A DNA stretch of 64,000 nt from Calliopsis andreniformis (lineage: Eukaryota > Arthropoda > Insecta > Hymenoptera > Andrenidae). Within the stretch, counting starts at the first letter, position 1. Each line of letters opens with the position of its first letter. Both the position numbers and the translations under genes were made by a program. The notes beneath the pieces were generated by a model, which was not told the DNA's origin, did no database searches, and saw only the letters and a program-made list of their open reading frames with translations. Below are positions 1-10,299 of the stretch, piece after piece. The stretch spans positions 20,439,001-20,503,000 of the forward strand of contig NC_135066.1 in assembly GCF_051401765.1 (NCBI RefSeq). The letters are read 5' to 3'.

Positions 1-65
1 TTGCACGACACGCCATGCTACAGTTTATACTATATTTAGAAGTTAATAATATCCTCAAAACAAAC

Positions 66-140
66 GGTTGGGTAGCTGCGGACGATAGCTTTATTCTAAG
101 TTATACGTCCCAGGTTCGATACCTAGTATGGAAAGAACTT
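66..140 (+). repeat. tRNA-like (SINE-like) module, forward
   Basis: The module contains GGTAGCTGCGG, resembling a Pol III A box, and about 35 bases later GGTTCGATACC, which fits the B-box consensus GGTTCGANNCC. A related module lies in reverse orientation at 1976-2052, and the same pair recurs in R1 copy B (43413-43490 forward, 43915-43993 reverse). It is not a functional tRNA gene, since no acceptor stem closes. A tRNA-derived SINE head is the likeliest origin; this is inference from box spacing. Confidence 0.45.
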
Positions 141-504
141 TTTTTTTTAATTTAAATTGCATTTAACAGCATTTTACAAATATTGTAATTCCTTAATACT
201 AATAGTTTATTTTAACAGATTGTAAATACATATCTGGCACATAAATACATACATTTGAACCTTTTTCTGCTTTTTTCTTTGTATTTTATTGAGAGATTCC
301 CACTGCCTAGGACTTGAAAGCAGTGTCGGAACACGCACAACATTTTCCTGTGTATGTGAGCTAGTGTATTTGTTTTTTCAGGCGTTGCGTGCATTGAACA
401 CAGCAGTTTGCCGCAATCTCAGACACGTTATTTGAATCCTCTGTAAATACATGCGTATGTATACGTATGTACATACATATATAAACACATACGCCGAAAT
501 GCGC

Positions 505-985
505 ATCATCCAATACTGTTTTCAATACGCAACTGGGGTAGGCTATAGCTCTTAAACGGTATGAGATAGAAAAAACTTTCATTAGACAAACTTACAGAGT
601 ATTAGATGATATGTGTTTCGGCGTATGAGTTTACTCCGAAAGTGGAAGCTTTCGTGACGTTCATGAGTATGACGAAGACGGCAATTGTCGAACATGAACT
701 GAGGACAATAAAGTTAAAATATCGTCTGAACGAATTAATTTCCGACCCAAGTGTTTCAAAACTTTTTTGTAGAGGATAAAGAGAGGCATCCGATAGTGTA
801 CAAAAAATATATAATTTCGTAGAAAAAAATAAGAGCGACCTTGCAATTTTCAAAACATTTCCACTTTCAGAATAAATTGATAAACCGAAACACGCAATAT
901 CCAGTACTGTTTAAGTTTGTCTAATGAAATTTTGTTCTCTCTTATCGTTTAAGAGCTATTGCCTGGCCCAGTTGCGTGAAACACT
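505..985. mobile_element. Foldback element I inside R1 copy A
   Basis: The segment at about 505-645 is matched in reverse complement by about 860-985. Both contain GCAACTGGG, then ATAGCTCTTAAACG, then TTCATTAGACAAACTTA, then a CGTGTTTCGG-like stretch and an AAGTGGAA end. The arms are about 130 bases long with several mismatches, and the spacer is about 215 bases. Both strands of the spacer carry short open frames (602-853 on minus), which I do not recognise. R1 copy B lacks the element. I could not fix a target duplication. Confidence 0.6.
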
Positions 986-994
986 GCATATGTA

Positions 995-1839
995 CAGGGT
1001 GTCCCAAACAAAATGCGGGGGCCGTTAAGGGGGAGATTCCTGACGTGATCCTAAACAATTTTTTCTTTTTCAAAAGTGTCCAATGAAGCATTGTTAAAGA
1101 TGAGTTATTAACGAGAAACGTGAACCAATCAGAGAGCGCGGATAGCGAGCATTCAGCCGACCAGTGTCGTGTACAAGTTATGCGTAGCATTTGCTTTCGC
1201 CGTGCTTGAGCCTTGTACAAGAAACTCAGGATCTCTACGTTATTGCCTAATTTCTCTTAAACTATTGGATGAAAAATTATGTAAAAAATCATGGGTACGT
1301 TAGCTATCCCAACACATATCGTAGAATTTTTTCGAATTTCTAAATGAATTACCCAAGTTGTAAAAAATAAAAAACGAAAAAATTCGAAAATTTTTTCGAA
1401 TTTTTCGAAAATGTAGTCGAACGACCGTAAATCGTCTTTTAAAGATTACACGGATTTATTACATTTATGTGAATGCATTCATTTAGGGGTACGTAAAGTC
1501 AAGACCTTCTTTATGGACTACTTGAAAGTTAAATTCGGTACAATGGCTAGTTAACATGTCTGTGATTTTTTTCGTAAGTTTTCATCCAATAGTTCAAGAG
1601 AAATTGGGTAATAACATGGAGATTTTGAGTTTCTTGTACACGACTCAAGCATGGCGAGAGAAAACGCTATGCGTAGTTTGTGCTACTGGTCGTCCAAACG
1701 CTCGCTATCCGTGCTGCCTAATTGGTCGATAGTTTTCGCTTATAATTCGTTAACAAAGCTTTAGAGGACATTTTTGTAAAGAAAAAGATTGTTTAGAATC
1801 CCCCCCCCACGACTTCTGCACTTTGTTTGGGACACCCTG
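995..1839. mobile_element. Foldback element II with TA target duplication
   Basis: It starts CAGGGTGTCCCAAACAAA and ends with the reverse complement TTTGTTTGGGACACCCTG. It is flanked by TA at 993-994 and 1840-1841, the Tc1/mariner-type target. Homology between the arms continues inward: TTGTACAAGAAACTCAGGAT near 1213 pairs with TTGAGTTTCTTGTACA near 1624, and ACTATTGGATGAAAA near 1260 pairs with TTTTCATCCAATAGT near 1580. The whole 845-bp unit is therefore an imperfect hairpin. The central spacer is AT-rich and non-coding. It is non-autonomous and absent from R1 copy B. Confidence 0.85.
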
Positions 1840-1975
1840 TATGTGCAATATATACTTACTGTAAAGAAAAGTTCAAACATATTTATTAGATATGTATTTA
1901 TGAATGAAAATTTATGTACAAAAATTGCAATATTTATGAAATAATATTACATGAAATTTAAATACTAATAAACCA

Positions 1976-2052
1976 GGAAAGTTCTTTCTATATTGCGCAT
2001 TCAACGTAGAATCTATTACTTAGAAATAAATCATCATCCACAGCTATCCAAT
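1976..2052 (-). repeat. tRNA-like module, reverse
   Basis: Read on the minus strand, this gives GGATAGCTGTGGATGATGA, then TTATTTCTAAGTAATAGATT, then a B-box-like CGTTGAATGCG and TAGAAAGAACTTTCC. It aligns with the forward module at 66-140. It forms the right member of the inverted pair that is also present in R1 copy B. Confidence 0.45.
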
Positions 2053-3339
2053 AAACTTCCTGGAGAATATTATTAATTTCTAAGTGTATGTGTACAAACT
2101 TGTTTCAATTGTTGATTTTTATACTCATCCCTGAGAAATTCATAAAAATCTTTGGGTATCGCATTTGTATTTGATTTACGCACAGGCGGGTGCCTCGTGA
2201 TCCGTAAGACAGGAGCATTCATACAACAATAAAAATATACATCAATCAAACGGATATTCTGTATGTGCAAATGAACAGAATAGTGTTAGCATACACTATT
2301 AAAAATTTCAAGCAATTCGGATGAAAGTTTAAATATGATATAGTGTAAATTCGAAAATGTGAAACAGAAATCTTTTCAAATATTAGACCTACAGGTTCTT
2401 AATTTTGTGTTTATTTAACTTTGTATAAAAATAAAACAATATATATTCTGCATAATTTTTTTATTTAATGGTGCTTCAAAAATTTGTGACGTCTTAGGCC
2501 TCTTGAAGATTATATCCACCACTGCCTCCTTTTAATAAATCGGAAAAAGGAAATATTTAGGCAATTGAAAAGATTGTGTGTGGCTCGTGTTGCTTGCCAG
2601 TAACTTGTAGCTTGCTGGTAACAGTTGAATTTCAGCGTTTCAAGAGGGAGAGAGTAAGAGTTATGTCTACCTTCTCTTACGGCCTTTCGCAGCTATCCGA
2701 AGCGCTGAGCCGATATCCACGGCTTGTATACTAGTGTGTGAAGTGAAAGAGGAAATTTTTTAAATCGTGTTTCCAATTTGGAATCATAGGGTAACTCTAT
2801 TTGCCTTTATTAGACAGCCGTGTCTCTGTAGGTAATACTATTCCCGTAACAAAAACTGTAATAGCAGATACCGATCTATCAATCTTGAAAAGTTACGTGA
2901 CTCCTGCACCCCTTTAAGGACAATTCCAAAAAGTATACATATAATTCCCCCAATTTGATTTCTAGTAACGGCTGTTATTGTGAAAGTGAATTTCATGTAG
3001 GAATCGGAATCCAGAAATTAACTGACTTTTATTCCACCGTGTATTTTGCTGTAAACCTATAAAAACTCTAAAAATGTATGAGACTATTCAGTACTAAATT
3101 TGGTTATGTTGTACGTTTCAATGCAGGAATGGTGCATAGAGTTCCCAGTCATGCAGGTGCTCAAATTTGTTCTATGCCCGACATTTTTCAAAAGGAAGCA
3201 GGCAATGCACTAGACTGTGAATTCCCCATTCATAGCTGCAGGCGAACGTACCCAAAAAGTATGTACTAAACTGGTGCATGCATGATGAAAAGGTGCAAGT
3301 ATATAAATACATAATAAGACTTCTAATATTGCTCGGATT

Positions 3340-3540
3340 TATAATGCGAGTATTGAGTATCCGAGTTCCGAGTATTCGAATCTCAAGTATCCGAATTCTC
3401 GAGTATTTCGGATATCCGAACTTAGATCCGAGTATTCGGGTATTCCGATCTAGATTTGTTCTCTTAATTATAACTCCTACTTCCCGGTTAGGTTGTAATG
3501 AGTTGCAATGAGTATTTTGGGTACTCGGATATCCGAATAA
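3340..3540 (+). repeat. Degenerate tandem repeat of a GAGTATCCGA-like unit
   Basis: Variants of a roughly 10-12-base unit (GAGTATCCGAG, GAGTATTCGAA, AAGTATCCGAA, GAGTATTTCGG, GAGTATTCGGG) recur at least eight times between 3345 and 3445 and once more around 3512-3537. Many units contain short palindromes (GGATATCC, TCTCGAGT). Both strands stay open here, which only reflects the repeat. It looks like a decayed minisatellite. Confidence 0.6.
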
Positions 3541-3649
3541 TAAGAGCACTAATACTTACACATACATACGGCAAGTATGTAGGTACCTATACATATATAT
3601 GTACATAATAAGTGTTGCATACATTTTTACGTGGCATTCATTTTGATCT

Positions 3650-4510
3650 TGGTCGCATTGAAGGTGATTCAAGTGTCGATCAACATCGGTTTTCGTTAGC
3701 GTGTAGTGTTCGTTTCACGATTGACGCTATCGCGAAATTCGATTCACCACTTGCGAAATTAATGTTAAATGGCTGTTTCAAATAATGTTGATGGACCTTA
3801 GTGAAATATAGATAGATCGATAGTTTCCTTTGAAGCGATCGGGAATTAATTTCGGTAGAGTAAACAACGAAGGAGTCCGTACGATGACTGAATTCTGACT
3901 TCGGTTTCTGGAGTTCGCTTTCTCCTCCGTTTCGTCCCCCTTCAATTCGTCTGTTCGGGGGTGTTAATGATTTTTTGGCGTTAACACAAGCCGATGTTGA
4001 TTTGTTTATCAATCTGAGGAAGAAGGATCTCTGGTTACCCAATAGGGGTGGAACGACTCCTCCCTGGTCACTTCTAACTGCGCTGGTGGTGGGAGATCCT
4101 CGGTCAGATGATGGTGAAGGAAACCTCTCCCTCATGTCAGAGGTCGCGAAAATTGGGGAGGAAGAACGAACCCCGGAATAGCGCGGCTCGAACGGGCCCG
4201 TACGAATGTTTTCAGATGTTTTATAGCCGTATTGTCCCGCGAGTTGGCGTCATCCCTTGGAATATTGAAATTAAGGTTGACTTGACGTAACGGTACCGAC
4301 TGCGTGGCAATGCGGCCCTCGATATGGTTATTGTTGGAGAGGAATATGCCATTCGACGAAAGTGCGAAATTACTTTATAAATTTGCCAGATGTGAAATTT
4401 CAAAAAGATGAATGACTAAGAAGGTGTTTAAACGAAACTCGGATTCTCACATCTGGCGGTAATAAACACGGTTGCTTCATCGAACGGAACATCTAGTAAA
4501 AGTCATTTGT
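3650..4510 (+). other. GC-richer segment with a short unassigned reading frame (3975-4181)
   Basis: This 0.85-kb block is clearly less AT-rich than its surroundings. A plus-strand frame (3975-4181, about 68 residues, reading ADVDLFINLRKKDLW near its start) and a minus frame (3680-4135) overlap it. I recognise neither, and neither has a convincing start or splice sites. A stem-loop closes the block at 4385-4457, followed by AATAAA at 4463. An LTR or untranslated region of a retroelement is possible but unproven. Confidence 0.25.
4385..4457. other. Inverted repeat GCCAGATGTGA / TCACATCTGGC
   Basis: A perfect 11-base inverted repeat (4385-4395 and 4447-4457) encloses a 51-base loop. AATAAA follows at 4463. 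It could be a small MITE end pair or a stem in a transcript tail. Function unknown. Confidence 0.4.
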
Positions 4511-4904
4511 ATAATTTGTGTATTATGTAATTGAGTATTATATAATTTGTGAGTGAGTATTATGTAATTTTGAATCAAGTATTATATATATGCATATTTA
4601 TGTTAAACTTGATTTGAAATTATACAATTGTTATGCCATTATGAAAATCTGTTTATAATGTAATGCAATAATATAGTTTATAGAAAGTAAAAAAATAATA
4701 AGAGTGAGGTGTTAAATATTTACTAATTGTATGAATGGTTAATACTAAACAATTGTGTATTGATCATGCAATGAATATTATTACTTACTCAGATTGTACT
4801 GGTACTGATACTGATTGTACAGTATTAAAGTATTTCTTTTGTTACTTGAAATAGAGCGCATAACTCAGCACATAATTTTATAATACATGCAAAATACAGT
4901 AAAT

Positions 4905-5065
4905 TTTTAAATCTTTGGATTTTCGAATATTTAAAACAGAAATTTCCAATTTCTCAGATGTTTGAGACTTGAATTTTCAAATGCTCGAAACTTTTAAACT
5001 TCGAAGTTTCCAAAACTTTCAAATTTACAAATTGTTTAATTTTCAAATCGTGGAAATTTTTCTGG
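4905..5065. repeat. Degenerate AAATTT-rich array, locus 1
   Basis: Words such as CAAATTT, GAAATTTCC, CTTTCAAATTTA and TTTTCAAATCG recur every 10-15 bases, with many substitutions. A similar but longer array lies at 45660-46070. No coding sense. It is probably a decayed simple repeat. Confidence 0.45.
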
Positions 5066-5308
5066 TATTTTTTCCAGTATAACAAGAACTTTGTTTCCAG
5101 TACAGAATTTTACTATTGTTACAATCGTAATAGCAATCAAAACATGAAATACGTAACTTTGTACGTGAACGTAATCCTTTGATCATCAACTATACTATAT
5201 TATAACAGATTCATTTTTACGTAAACTTTTTTCGCTGCTCACGGACTGCAAGACTTATACCTATATCATTTCTTGCACTCCGGGAGACGTGTTATATGCT
5301 ATACAATA

Positions 5309-5353
5309 TGTGTGTGTGTGTGTGTGTGTGTATATTTATATATATATATATAA
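5309..5353 (+). repeat. (TG)n(TA)n microsatellite
   Basis: An uninterrupted TG run of about 11 units is followed by ATTTATA and a TA run ending near 5353. It is a compound dinucleotide repeat, probably polymorphic. Confidence 0.95.
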
Positions 5354-5359
5354 ATGCTA

Positions 5360-8300
5360 CCTGCGGCAAACAATAATCGCAATGAACCCGAGGCTGACAT
5401 AAGAATAATTCATCGTCAGAGCAACAAGCTTCGGTGTCGCATTGCTGATATGTTTCTTGCGTCACTGTACTCTTGTGCTTGTACGTATGTAGTTGTCTAG
5501 TACACTGTATGGGCATCCAGGTGTGTCGAGAAGTATGTAGGTCGAGTTAGTAGTGCATAGCATAGCGTCGAAAAGTAGTGCAAAGGTTCATATCTTCGCG
5601 CAATTGAAGACATCCGTTTTTAAAGTATTGCGACCGGAAAGTAATAAGTTCCTGTCTAACGGTACACTACTCTTTTCAGGTGGTCCTTTGACTATCTGCT
5701 TTATGTCTGCAGTACAGTGCTGACATGATAAAAGCTCACTAATTAGGAGCCAAAATGGCAAAAGAAATTTGGTTACAATAAAATTAATTTTGGAATTAGT
5801 AGATTAAATTTTCTTCTTCAATACCTATAGTCGATTCAACAAAATGAGTCAGTAAATGTAAGCAAATGTACATGAGCGGGACAAGGACAGGAACAGTCGA
5901 CACAACACGCAGAACAAGGACAACATGTCTACATTAATTGACTCGGCTCGTTGTATAAACATTAGATTTCAAATAAGAATCAGATAATCGTATCATTGAG
6001 TTTATATTGAGACAATACTATAAAGTAAAAGAGCAATTACAAAATTCATTATACGAACAATAATAGATACACATATAGTTTCTGCGGTAAATAATACAAT
6101 CAATTACACTATTCGACATCCAAAATAAATTACCTAAAGTAAACTACACAGGGGACCGACACTTTTTTTAAATATTAGTTTATAATACTATACTTCATCT
6201 TTGGATAATGATATTATATTACTTCAGTACCAAGTTTTTAACTTAATAAAATGGAAGCATAAAGTATTCCAACTGTATGATTTATCTAACACATTTTAAT
6301 TCTATGTTGGTACGTGTAATGTGTTCATAGCATTTCTACTACTTTAACTTTCAATATTTAGCACAAAATCCATTCATGAAAAACTTTCAGAGATTAGTAA
6401 AATTCGTGAATTTTCGGTGTTTCAAATTTTCAACTGTGAATAACACTAGCCCCACCATATTGTATTATAATACAGATTACTTACGAGCTGAGGGTTCGAA
6501 ATAGTCTACATTGATAACAAAATATAGTAATTTCTCATTATAAGCTACTAACTATGTCCACTATATTCTGGGATTATTTAAGTAAATTGTATTTTCACTT
6601 ATAATGACGTATGTTTCTTCAGGACAAGAATAAGTTACCAGCACAGGAGTTGAGCTCAGAATTGTGGCATAAAGTGGTCGATAGAAAACTGTGAGACTAT
6701 ATTGAAAAAACATTATCATAATTCATATGTACCAATACATATTGTTCAAACCTTAATAGCAAAAATATTGTCAACGGTGATATTTCTATTAATAAACGGT
6801 TTGCCATTCCTTGATGTTTGTGTCTGAAACTTCGTGTGACTTGTTTTGTGGAAATTTTTCAGGAATATTGCCAGACTATTTTCGAAATACAGTACTTGCG
6901 CTCTGTATGGTTTTACAAACCGGTTATTTGGTCGTGACAGTTTCCATAAAAGCATCTTTGCAACTTTGAAAGCAGCATTATTTATTGATGAATTTTGTTA
7001 GCTTCATTCAGTATGTCATCTATCTATGGTCATTAATGAAAATTGGTACTTGAAAGCGATGGTTATTTTTGAAAGTATAGATTTTTTGTGGCCGCAATAA
7101 TATATAAATTAGTGTTAACATCACAAGTACTATTTTAAAACGAACAAATTGACAACTGTCTAAAGTTAATTTATTTCCAAATTTACTTCTAAGTAAAAGT
7201 ATTTCATATGGGAAAGTAAAGTAAAACAGTATACCTAACTTTCTAGGCCTATAACCTTTTAATTTATAAGTCCAATTGTAAAATTCGAATTTTATCTGTT
7301 AAAGGAATTCCTAGTTAACATAAAACAGCAACAATATAATTGAAAAGTTTAAACCTACCACTTATTTGAACAAGAAAACGAGATGTCTACCTTTCCCCGT
7401 TTAGCCCCATAGGGGTGGATAAAACCGTATACATATAGTATACAACATTGCCATTGATTTTAACTAATAATAAAGAAGCTAAAACTTTCATTCGTCGTAC
7501 TTGGTACATTCTTCCCAATCTTCATTCAAGCCATTTTTTTGTCACTCTGTACGCAAATATTACTCAGTGTTATTTCTCCTAAATTTATTTAATTTCGTCT
7601 TTTTCGTTAATTTTTGTTTTTCAGTATTATTTATGTTTTAGATTCATAGTTGTTATGATTTCACACAAAAACATTAATTTATGAATTGTTGTTCAGAGTA
7701 AAATTACGTAGCCAGTTTTGCCTCAAAACGTAGGTAGATAAGCTTTTCTTTTCTATTAAGTACAGAACTGAAAATAATGATCAACTTTCCTCAAAATACA
7801 CTGTGAATAATTGCTGATACTGCATATCTTCGCCGTCAATTTTTACCAGTTATCAAAACATTATTGTACACCTCTGAAATAAGTCGAAAATAAGATAAAA
7901 GCATATAAATATGAATAAAATTTAATAATTCATTGCAGCATACGTTTAATAAAATTTTGTTAATATACAGTTAGGTTTCACAGAAGACAGAAATTTTGAT
8001 TTCACATAAATTAAATGGATTTTTTCAATTAGTTATTAAAAAGGGCATGAATATACGGTTTTGACCAGTTTTCCCCTAGTGATGAAATTCCACTCAAATC
8101 ATTGTCTCTTAGTTATTAATTTTTAAATATATATAAAAATATACGTGAAATATGTCTGATTTGGAATATTTATTCTACTGTTACCGAGAATTACTAAAGC
8201 CAGACATAGTGATGCCAGTAGAATATGTTAAATCGGACACATTTCACGTGTTATTTCAAGCGATTCTTGATCAATTAACCCTTCCAATATTATGACTCAT

Positions 8301-9210
8301 CTACAATCACGTGAAAGATGGAGGAACTACAAAAAATGAGAACCAAAAAGATTTCGTTTGGAACTTTGTCTTGCCAAATTCTATTTCGTTTTTTTTTTTT
8401 TGTTACATTATTACTTATACAACAATTGCTCTTGTGTTCATATTACATGTGTAGATTACATACATATAAATTGATCACATTTCAAATTGCTAGGTCTGCT
8501 AGTTTAAAAAATAATGTAACCTATATGTAAGAAAATATAGTTTAGAGAAAAGTCAATTTGAACATTAGCTAACATAATATATATGAAAAAAATTATTGCA
8601 CTAATAATCTGGTTTAGAAAAAACAAAAATAATTGTTTAAGCAAAAGGGCGTCTCAAAAATGCAGGTATAAAATAATCGATTTTTTGAGCCCATTTATAC
8701 AGTATCTTGCCTCAAGCAAGGTACGCGTTAAAGATTTGTACTAATAAACTCACAATGCTTAATGAATCGAATTCCACGGAAATGCGAGAAAAAGGAATCA
8801 AATTCCGGTAACCAGTCAGAGTTATTTTGCAATTGTATTGGTCCGTTTTGTCCACCCAATTGCTACGCTATAAAAAGAGTGTGAGACTAGTAAATAGAGA
8901 AAAAAGAGAAGGGTGAATGAAAAGACATGGGCAAAGGGGAATGGGCACACGAAATTGGAAACGGCATACGCGAGGTAAAATTGTGACATCGGAAAAGCAA
9001 TTGCACGGATTAAATGCAGCAGTTTCCCTCTGGTCTTTTTCATATAGAGATTTAATTTATTCCCGAAGCCTACGCTGGCGCTGCTCGCGTTGCGTGATCG
9101 TATCGCGGTCGCTGTTGGCTGATCAGAAATACCAGATATTAGTTTCCCCTGTTCAATAAGGAGTTTTTTGATTGCCGAATTTCTGGAACAAATAGTTTAA
9201 AATAGTTTTG
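5360..9210. other. AT-rich sequence, nothing recognised
   Basis: No frame over 80 codons, no clear terminal inverted repeat and no tandem array was seen in this 3.8-kb stretch. Short frames at 6746-6955, 8318-8530, 8822-9043 and 8917-9159 have no recognisable motif, and two of them overlap on opposite strands. Confidence 0.5.
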
Positions 9211-9212
9211 AG

Positions 9213-10102
9213 TACAGCGACGAACCATACATTTTTCGGTATGCTATTTTTTCTCACTTTGGGCTTTAAGTACCTATGCATGTACGCAGTCCGCGTATAG
9301 AAGTACATTTATACGTCACACTCCGGTTTAAATCGCTGCCATGTACCTTTTGCTCATTCTAAAACATTAATTGTAGTTTCAAATAATAATTATTTTAACA
9401 TTAAGAATAATGTACGTATATATGCGTACGGTGTTTATATAGTTATCTATACGTAACTTATACAAAGTGTAACAGATAATATAGTCTCCGATATTTTAAG
9501 AGGTGACAGGAGAGTTAAATTGAAGTGTCAAATGTACTATAATATAGTGCTCAGTTTGCCTTAATTTTGCAATAGTAATATCTTAAAATAACACAGCAAT
9601 ATGCTAAACTAACAATCGGAGAATTCCGTAATTTTACAGATGCACTGAAAGACAGAAATACAGTAAAACGTTTTTATGCACTTTGTTATATCTGTTACGG
9701 TTTACTTTTATAAAGCATTAAAAATCTGAGATGTTTGTCGATTGCAAAATCACAACACAGGAAATGACATTAAAGTATGCGATCTTGTGGTTGTGAACAG
9801 AAGAACCCTGTAGTAAAATCCCATCTGATGCGATGGTTCGACGCTTCACGCTTGAGAAAAATCGGAGGATGATACTCTCAACTAACAGGTTAGATCGCCA
9901 AATGTCTTAGGAAACACATTTGGCGATGTAACAATTAAAAAACAGGTGTTATGTACGTGTACCCTCGCAGTGCCTAACGCAATTTATGGCTCGTCCCTAT
10001 CTCTCGCTGTACTGTGCCAACGATGAAAGGCAGAAAATAATAGTATACCAGTCTCGTAAAAAAGTCGTGGACAGTTCCGATGTACGGATCTTTTACGGGA
10101 CA
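9213..10102 (+). repeat. Dispersed repeat family R2, copy A (hAT-empty)
   Basis: It aligns with 46219-47613 from the shared ACAGCGACGAA to the shared TTTTA(C/T)GGGACA, at roughly 80-85% by eye. Landmarks include ACATTAATTGTAGTT (9364), ATTTTACAGATGCACTGAAA (9632), TATCTGTTACGGTTTACTTT (about 9688), GACATTAAAGTATGCGATC and the CGAGAAAAAT-type motif. At 9602-9609 it has a single TGCTAAAC where copy B carries a 438-bp insertion. It also lacks about 100 bp that copy B has after GATGTTTGTC, and has about 90 bp that B lacks before the hAT site. Non-coding, class unknown. Confidence 0.8.
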
Positions 10103-10139
10103 CTACTGTAATCTACTTCGATGCAAATAAGTACGAGCT

Positions 10140-10288
10140 ACGTTAGAGATACGCAGAACTTTGTCACATAGTCATATTGTGAATTTTTAGACTATTTGCG
10201 TAAAACAAAGGTAAATCAGATATTTTGTCATAAAACATTTGCCATTCCACTTAAGCTTCGCTAGCAAAGGTGTATCAAAAACATCCTG
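10140..10288 (-). mobile_element. Single-ended TACAGGATG-type element remnant
   Basis: On the minus strand from 10288 the sequence reads CAGGATGTTTTTGATACACC, preceded by TA. This resembles the outer ends of the foldback elements in this window. I found no matching left end, so this is either one end of a truncated element or a chance resemblance. Confidence 0.3.
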
Positions 10289-10299
10289 TATATACACCA

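Larger units (their letters stand above)
25..2925 (+). repeat. Dispersed repeat family R1, copy A (interrupted)
   Basis: The flanks of this stretch align collinearly with 43380-44700 (copy B), and its last 300 bases also align with 19830-20165 (copy C). Shared landmarks are the tRNA-like module at 66-140, the segment around TTTGAACCTTTTTCTGC (about 255), the stretch TAGATATGTATTTATGAATG (about 1889), the inverted tRNA-like module at 1976-2052, GTGTGTGGCTCGTGTTGCTT (about 2576) and the end segment around CTTGAAAAGTTACGTGACTC (about 2885). Compared with copy B, about 1.35 kb is inserted between roughly 490 and 1858, made of two foldback elements. No open protein frame runs through it. The left end may lie before base 1. 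The class is unknown; a composite non-autonomous element with SINE-like modules is my best guess. Confidence 0.7.

Noticed and set aside
66..140. Functional tRNA gene
   Set aside because: Box-like motifs are present, but no acceptor stem or anticodon arm folds. It is treated as a SINE-like module.
942..1220. 92-codon minus frame
   Set aside because: It spans the left end and arm of foldback II; the frame is a by-product of the terminal repeat.
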